Positions 58,201 to 64,000 of a stretch of DNA of 64,000 bases are shown here, in pieces. The position numbers and the translations under genes are program-made. The notes below the pieces were generated by a model that ran no database searches, was not told the origin of the DNA, and worked only from the letters and a program-made list of their open reading frames with translations. Every line of letters begins with the position of its first letter. Positions within the stretch are counted from its first letter, which is position 1. Source of the stretch: Panax quinquefolius (lineage: Eukaryota > Streptophyta > Magnoliopsida > Apiales > Araliaceae); assembly GCA_020205615.1 (NCBI GenBank), contig CM035164.1:127906637-127970636 (forward strand), read 5' to 3'.

Positions 58201-58383
58201 GACGATAATTATGAATATATCGATGAAGGGAATCTTTTACTTATTCCATTGTGTTTGAAAAAGATTTTTATGTTTGTCATATACTCTAATATGAACAATA
58301 CATCATAAACCGAGAAAAGTATTTGAAATAAAAGGATTTATTCAACCCCCCTTCTAGATCTATTGTGCCCTCGGGAACTAACA
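55245..58383 (+). repeat. Long LTR of a copia-like element (about 3.1 kb)
   Basis: The gypsy integrase reading stops at TTATA|TGTCAGGAATAAA. The block ends GTGCCCTCGGGAACTAACA at 58383, directly followed by ATTGGTATCGAGCATG, a tRNA-Met primer-binding site. TG...CA ends and the PBS define an LTR. Such lengths and the AACCCCCCTTCTAGATC end fit Ty1/copia elements of the SIRE/Maximus type, but the assignment is inferred because coding domains downstream are badly decayed. It contains many ATCGTAG motifs and a tandem block at 57722-58010. The short open frames inside are not supported. Confidence 0.72.
57722..58010. repeat. Tandem repeat block (GGGTCCTTGTCC...GGACTAAA units)
   Basis: Four units of about 40-45 bp share GCCAAAGGGTCCTTGTCC, GAGGACTAAA and AAGCGAGG (57722-57885). 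They are followed by about three looser units containing CCAAGG and TTGAAGAGTTC (57890-58010). Located near the 3' end of the long LTR. Confidence 0.8.
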
Positions 58384-58786
58384 ATTGGTATCGAGCATGT
58401 TCTCATGCTATATTCAAAAGCTAATCGTTTGAGTCCGATCCAAGGCACCAACATTGTTCTAAACTTAGTTTAGTAGTAAGTAACTTGTTATATCTGCAGA
58501 AGAGCTCACACGTTAGAAATATTGTGTATAGGTAAAATGTGTATACACAAGTCGCTTTCAGATTGGTCCATATCCTCGATTCTATATCAACAAGACCAAT
58601 CCTAACTGCGATCGATCTTGTAGTCTGAAGACAAGACGAGAGAAAGAGAGCAAGAGACATCAGTGACAAAGAGTAAAGCATTCATCAGTCTGAAAGATGA
58701 AGAGGTCATGCGTACTAAGAAATGCTGATCGAGAGGAGAAAGAAAATCTTCTCAAACTTGAAAGTAGTATGCAGACAAGCCAATCA
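58384..58786 (+). mobile_element. Start of the copia-like internal region
   Basis: Begins with the primer-binding site TGGTATCGAGCATG (58386) and a leader, then a purine-rich, possibly coding stretch (GAGAAAGAAAATCTTCTCAAACTTG) that stops where an LTR-like block begins at 58787. No complete frame can be recognised. Confidence 0.55.
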
Positions 58787-60596
58787 TGTTTGATGATAAA
58801 ATATATACTTTGTAACAATCTTATTCATTTATTAATAAAAAGTATTAATTTATTAAAGGCTTTTAATTATCTACGTGATCTTTTTTTATAATATGTGATA
58901 AACCCATAGTTTTAAGCAATGCTTTTAGAATAATGATAATGATCATTCTAATGAGATCTAAATTCTTAGAAAGCTTAAAACTAAAATAGTCCTTAATCGT
59001 TGGATTACTAAATTGGGGATTAAGAAATCCGGATAGATTAGTACATCGTTGCTTGCTTTCGTTGGATGAGGATGATTGATCTTATTATCATTTGTGTGGA
59101 ACACTAAATCAAGTATGTAGGTGCTTATTAGAGAATAAGTTCAACTGAGCGTGGCTCATTAAAGAATACCTAATGGAGTGTTACTTGTCTGTCGATAGGA
59201 ATTCACAGTAGTGATAGTAGTCTGAGTGATCCTTGGACTTGAGATCATCATAGTATCTTGTGTATGATGAGTTATACTTTGACTTATTCCTTAAGACCCT
59301 TAGGGTATATCAAAGGTATGCTTGGGTATAATAAGTTGTACATGGAGATAATGTATGATCGATAAAGAATCTACCACTTATTAAAAGAAGAAATGTCTAT
59401 GTGATTCGATAAATGACAACCCATTAGTCCTTGGCCAAGGCATAATGAAATTATAAAGGAGTTTCTAATTTGCATTATTTGGAGTTGTGCATTTAAGAGT
59501 CGAAATACATATAATTAAATAAAATAAGACTTGACAGTAATTCCATATCTTATATTTAATTGGGACATTGTATGGTGGAAGGATTGAATTGTACGGTAAC
59601 TATTTACTCAAAGGTTCTTTTATGATTAATGTTGAAATCTATATTATCTGGAAAGTCGTTGATCATTTAGGGAGGCTTATCCCTATTGTTGAATAAATAT
59701 TATTTATTTAAATAAATTAATTCTAATTTATTTATTTAAATAAGATTAAATTATTCTAATTGATTTATTCACAACCGGTTTAATATGGAGAACCTAAAGG
59801 GTCACACCATAAAAGGAAGAATAATTATTTAAGAAGTTAATGGCATAATCGTAATAATATGTTAAGTATATTTAATTTAATCTATGGTGATAGAATAAAT
59901 TAAATAGCTTAATATTATTATTTAATATTTTAGAAATATTAAATATAAATTAATAAGAGGAGTCTTATTAATATTATTACAATTATTATTATTTTAATTT
60001 CTAAAGAGTTTAGGAATTAATTTAATATAAGTACTCTCATTTATTCTAATAGGATTAGGAGGAAAATTAATTAAAGGAGTTTAATTAATTATCCCTAATA
60101 AGATTAGGGAGCCCATTTAATTAAAGAGTTTAATTAAATAATACCTTATTTTAATAGGGTTACTTGATATCTTTATAAGAGGAGTCTTATATCGGATATT
60201 AATATATCTGACATAATTCCAATTTGTTGGTGAGTCGCCCATTTTTCTATCTGAGATAGGAAAAACTAGGGTTTGAGCCAATACCCTTCTTCTTGAAAAA
60301 TTCTTTTCCTTGGTGGATCACCTCTGAGGCCAAACACTTGGGTGGCTAACGTTGATCGAAAGGAAGGAACCAAACCCGGTGGATTCAAGTTGAGCGAAAA
60401 GGATTGGAGGTGAACTTACCTGAGGAAGCTCGGATCTTCAAGGGTATGTTACTTATTCATCTTTTTCGTTTAATTAATAATTGCGCATAAAGGGTGATCC
60501 GGGTATATGGTTTGTAAAATTTTTAAACTTTGATTTTACACGCTTCCGCATTATTTTTGCAATTTGATTGCGTTCTTGAATATTACAAACCTAACA
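58787..60596 (+). repeat. LTR-like block inserted in the copia-like element
   Basis: TGTTTGATGATAAA at 58787 to ACCTAACA at 60596 gives TG...CA ends, and the last 150 bp (ATCCGGGTATATGGTT, TTTACACGCTTCCGC) look like the end of a plant copia LTR. The interior is AT-rich with many AATTAATT-type runs. No PBS follows, so if correct it is a solo LTR of another family. Target duplications are not convincing (AATCA on the left, AAACT on the right). Confidence 0.5.
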
Positions 60597-63456
60597 AAAC
60601 TTATGAGTGACCAACCAACAACTGGGTGCTATCTTTATAAACTCAAAAAATGTCAAAGATCTTAATGCTACGATTCTCTTGATCTACATCTTCAAGACCA
60701 CGGCGACGATTGATGAAAGGCCAACAAGAGCATTAAAAATTTTATCGAGAGCAAAAGTAAAACCATGCACATCAATACCCAAACTCGGTATATCTTGATA
60801 AATGATCTGTTTAAGTGGCGACGGTAAAAGGTGCAGTTCCTCACTATTATAAACGTACATCATTATTGCATCTTCTTATGAACTATAACAAGATTCTACA
60901 TCAAGTCATAATCTACCTAAAAAGGTGAAGAGAGAAAGTAACATGAGGATGGAAACTCAAATGACTACAAATTTTCTCTCCATCTAAGTTTTAGGTTGAA
61001 GATGATATCTTGAAGGAAGTCTCGAAATGGGTCATAAGAGCATCATGAACCTAATGAGCGTTATGTGAAGTAATCTTTCTTTGATGGGTTAGTATGTATG
61101 TACAAGCCTATGTTCTAAGTGTTTGACAACACACGAAGCGTGATCGATTCTGCAAGAGGATCTTCTTGATTTGTAGCCAATCACCTCAATGAATCAACCG
61201 GATACTCCTAAAATCGTGGAGCCGATTCTCACTCTGTGAACACTTAAACATTGTGAACATAACCCGGTGAATGATGAAACCATCATAGATAGAGAATGTG
61301 TTATTAAATGTCAAATCACACACACTCACCATCATGCGTCTCAAAATATATTATCATAAGATAGTTGCATGTATGGATATATACATTGATGATAAATATG
61401 ATGATTATCCAAATAAGAGAACAGGGGTTTAGAAAACTAACCTAAGCGGGATCCATTTAACTATGGGTACCAAAAATAGAAATATATTTAAACTGCAAGT
61501 ATTTGGACGGTCGACCACACTAAGGAATGATGAAGCGAAGACTTGATCGAAGAAGATCTGACTAGCGAAGGCTAAGGGCATGCTCGTAAATGAGTCGATA
61601 AAGTTCCTATATGTTCAAGCTTTCGCCTTGAAGACCCTCTCGAGCTAAGCTCGAATGGAGCTCACATGGTTGCACATCCAGTATATGAGGCGTCTTTATA
61701 AAATAAAAGATAAAGAGGATTACATGTGCCCATATCAAGAAAAGACATGCTTTATGGAAAGGATCCTCGAGGAAGCTCACAATAGAAGATCATTGAGCTT
61801 AAGACAAAGGAGTTCTTTATGAAGCGAACTTCTCAAAACAAAGGATCGACAAAGAAGACTACGTTCAGTAGTGATGTCGAATGATCGTAGAGTAATCAAT
61901 CCACGAAAATACTCATCTCTACGATCTGAGGAAAACTAAGCAACGATGATGATTCCGTTTAGAAGGAGAAATCTTTGGTGACCTTCAAATAAACATGAAG
62001 AAGAATCACATCTATCTCGAGAAGAAAGCATCAACAATGGGGAAGCGATGATGCATTAAGGAATAACGAAGACTATTAAACACGGAAGAGATGTACCATT
62101 CTGAGTCCCAAAACTTTGTGGTGATGAACCATATGAAGATCCGTAGTCGGTAGGAACGTCTTGAAATGTACTACTGATAACCCTTCAGCCACCCAATCCA
62201 TAATCGTGAAGTTCCTACGATCAAACACATGATCAAAGTGTAAGAGTAGAAGGACACCACGATTTCAAAGAATCTGAGATATCCGGTGGTAGAAAGACCT
62301 CCCCATCGGAAAAGGTCTAATGAGATATCATTGAAAATCAACATCTTAGTATTTCATCCGGAAAGCGCCTTAGGGACAAACGACCTTAGCTAAACTCTAA
62401 GAGGTTGGCCTTTCCCGAGCTACCTTATCCCGGAAGGAATGCTTGATCTAGTTCATCTCAAAAGAACCAAGTCGGTCAACGATCGTGGAGTTGAACTTGA
62501 AGAGACTAAGCGATTGTAGTACAAACTCAACGATCGTAATCTTTGTCTAAACGATCGTAGTGTAACCTCGGCTGACGAGAAGAAGATAACTCAGCGATCG
62601 TAGTCCTACCAAAGGGTATTCCAGATTCGAGGAGCATGAAGAATGAGACATCTGCTAAGCCATTCAAGTTGAGGAGATAAGTTCGAATACATCGGTGATT
62701 GAGCTATCTTTGCATCAAAGTAAGGAGGAAAAGCGAAGCCATCCACTGCAGCATCTCTCAGAAATTGATCATTGAGTAAACAAATGAAATCGTAGAGTCT
62801 ATAGCTATCTCGTTATGTTACTCTACGAATCAAAAGGTCAACGGTCAAAGCCACGTCGATTAAACGTCCACTCTCTAATAACGAAAAAGTTATGGGGAGT
62901 TCTGACTCATTCTTGGGCAACGTCTGAACCAATGGACAGTTGACACATCACTAAGTATCTGAGTTAGAAGGAACCGCCATAAAGACAAGTTCAAATATGC
63001 GAGCGATTACCAAAAGATATCGAACCTTTCTCCCTCCTATTTTCAAAACCACAAAAGCTTTTCAAGAGTAAAATCGGTTAACCTTCCGAGTCTAACAAAT
63101 CTTAGTCGACCATCTCGCATAATCTCTCTAAATCAAACACCCACGGTCTTGAGCGATTTAAATGGAGAATCGGCAAGTTATCACCGACATTCGACTTGGA
63201 ACCAAATCGTTTGTAAATTACGAGAAAAGTTCGGGGGGCGTCTTTAGGCTCAAGTAAAGGAAGGCGGGTTTTCGAATGTCTCGAGGCGAGTACTCGTGTA
63301 TACATTGACACAGTTAAGGAGTTCTACTCAAACATCTCCATAAACTCGGAACTCTATCTACCAAGGTTAAAGGTCGATTCTGAAAATTCAAATCTTCGAC
63401 CTTAATCGATACACAGGGTTCCCCTAGCCAAGTGAAGAACCTTGAAGATGTGAGCG
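60597..63456 (+). mobile_element. Decayed internal region of the copia-like element
   Basis: I see no long open frame. A GSI-LWVPK-like stretch at about 61450 resembles the linker after the gag zinc knuckle of SIRE-type copia elements, and the sequence at 60600-60720 could be decayed gag. 61860-62830 carries further ATCGTAG motifs like those in the upstream LTR. No RT or integrase motif is recognisable. The call is from context between the PBS at 58386 and the window end. Confidence 0.45.
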
Positions 63457-63843
63457 TTGAAGCAAGCGAAGGAGTTGATGGGATATCAAAGAAACTCTAG
63501 CTTCAAAGATATGAAGAAGAAGGAGTTCCCTGAAGAGTATGAGTTCCTAGCTGAAATTGTAGGAAAGTGCATTCTGTACAAAAATACTACACATGATACG
63601 GTGATTGATCAACAACTGAAGATTATGTCAGCTATAGTGCTGAAGAAACAAATTGACTATGGAGTAATTTTGTTTGATCATATCTCTAAGTGGGTAGAGA
63701 AGGCTGAGAAGAAACCACTAACCAAAGTGTTTCATGGAAGGCTGCTGAGTATCATACTGAAGAAAAAGCTAGGTGGAAAGATCGAGGATGATGAGGAGAA
63801 GCCACAGAATGTGCACAAAAGTAATGTCTCCACAGTTATTTGA
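63457..63843 (+). CDS. Retroelement-associated ORF, possibly plant transposon protein domain
   Basis: An open frame of 128 codons (63457-63843) in a stretch where other frames are broken. Helical, Lys/Glu-rich; blocks such as EEYEFLAEIVGKCIL, KKQIDYGVILFDHISKWVEKA and FHGRLLSIILKKKLGGKIEDDEE resemble the putative plant transposon protein domain found in gag/env-like ORFs of plant LTR elements. This is a pattern judgement without a search. Upstream, another ATG lies at 63448-63450 only in a different reading context, so the N-terminus is uncertain. After the stop at 63843 an acidic/basic purine-rich sequence (63844-64000) continues, which may be the same ORF in another frame. The role is unknown. 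Confidence 0.45.
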   Translation: MKQAKELMGYQRNSSFKDMKKKEFPEEYEFLAEIVGKCILYKNTTHDTVIDQQLKIMSAIVLKKQIDYGVILFDHISKWVEKAEKKPLTKVFHGRLLSIILKKKLGGKIEDDEEKPQNVHKSNVSTVI

Positions 63844-64000
63844 AAAGCTGGAAGAAGAACCCCGAGGAGAACAAAAGGGTATTTGGGGGAGCGTGATGAG
63901 CCTCTACAAAAGAAGAGGAAGACGATAAAAGCGAGAGAGCTCGAGTCCGGTGACTCTGAAGCGGTGAAATCACACCACTAGGAAGAAATCAAAAGTGGTG
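63844..64000 (+). other. Purine-rich continuation to the window end
   Basis: Highly GAA/GAG-rich, compatible with a charged low-complexity protein tail, with several short frames. It may continue the ORF before it after a frameshift. The window ends inside this element. Confidence 0.35.

Noticed and set aside
1..64000. tRNA, rRNA or organellar insertions
   Set aside because: I saw no cloverleaf-type tRNA, rRNA core or plastid/mitochondrial gene blocks by eye; a covariance search would be needed to exclude small RNAs.

Overview
The window is plant nuclear DNA, most likely from a dicot. It has widely spaced genes with large introns, AT-rich intergenic DNA, microsatellites, LTR retrotransposons with 2.4-3.1 kb LTRs, and many small DNA transposons. 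The host genes belong to angiosperm families: a XERICO-type RING-H2 protein, a small serine-rich protein, a type II membrane glycosyltransferase-like protein, an armadillo-repeat protein, a DUF4228/PADRE protein and a GBF-interacting protein 1-like (GIP1-like) protein. There is no bacterial, organellar or CRISPR content. The species cannot be named from the sequence alone.

Layout. (1) Positions 1-11777 hold a tandem Ty3/gypsy array on the minus strand, LTR-internal-LTR-internal-LTR. Both internal regions carry the same deletions across reverse transcriptase, RNase H and integrase. (2) 11778-17090 is a transposon graveyard. It holds an exon-like coding scrap, a long-TIR Mutator-like element containing a gypsy solo LTR, and an EXO70 exocyst pseudogene fragment. 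(3) 17090-20217 carries the XERICO-like gene with a 1.7 kb 5' UTR intron, and a small serine-rich protein gene on the other strand. (4) 21579-23294 is an intact 571-residue membrane glycosyltransferase-like gene. (5) 25711-34273 is a two-exon armadillo gene. Its 7.4 kb intron holds a 5.7 kb hAT transposon with a perfect 8-bp target duplication, which itself contains a Harbinger-type element and a second small hAT-type element. (6) 34867-36593 is a cluster of MITE-like elements. (7) 37496-38095 is the DUF4228 gene. (8) 38994-47461 is the GIP1-like gene, for which 11 coding exons join in frame to 895 residues. (9) 48449-64000 is nested LTR retrotransposons: a plus-strand gypsy element cut in its integrase domain by a copia-like element with a 3.1 kb LTR, which is itself cut by a further LTR-like block.

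The host genes form no operon or pathway cluster. XERICO-like (ABA homeostasis), DUF4228 (stress response) and GIP1-like (co-regulator of G-box bZIP factors) all relate to stress or hormone signalling in other plants, but their proximity here is probably chance. I did not find a convincing new biological system. The strongest structures are the triple-nested transposon in the armadillo intron, the tandem deletion-derivative gypsy array, the ATCGTAG-type motif scattered through the copia-like element, and clustered small indels at C/G-containing sites between repeat copies, which may be consensus sequence errors.
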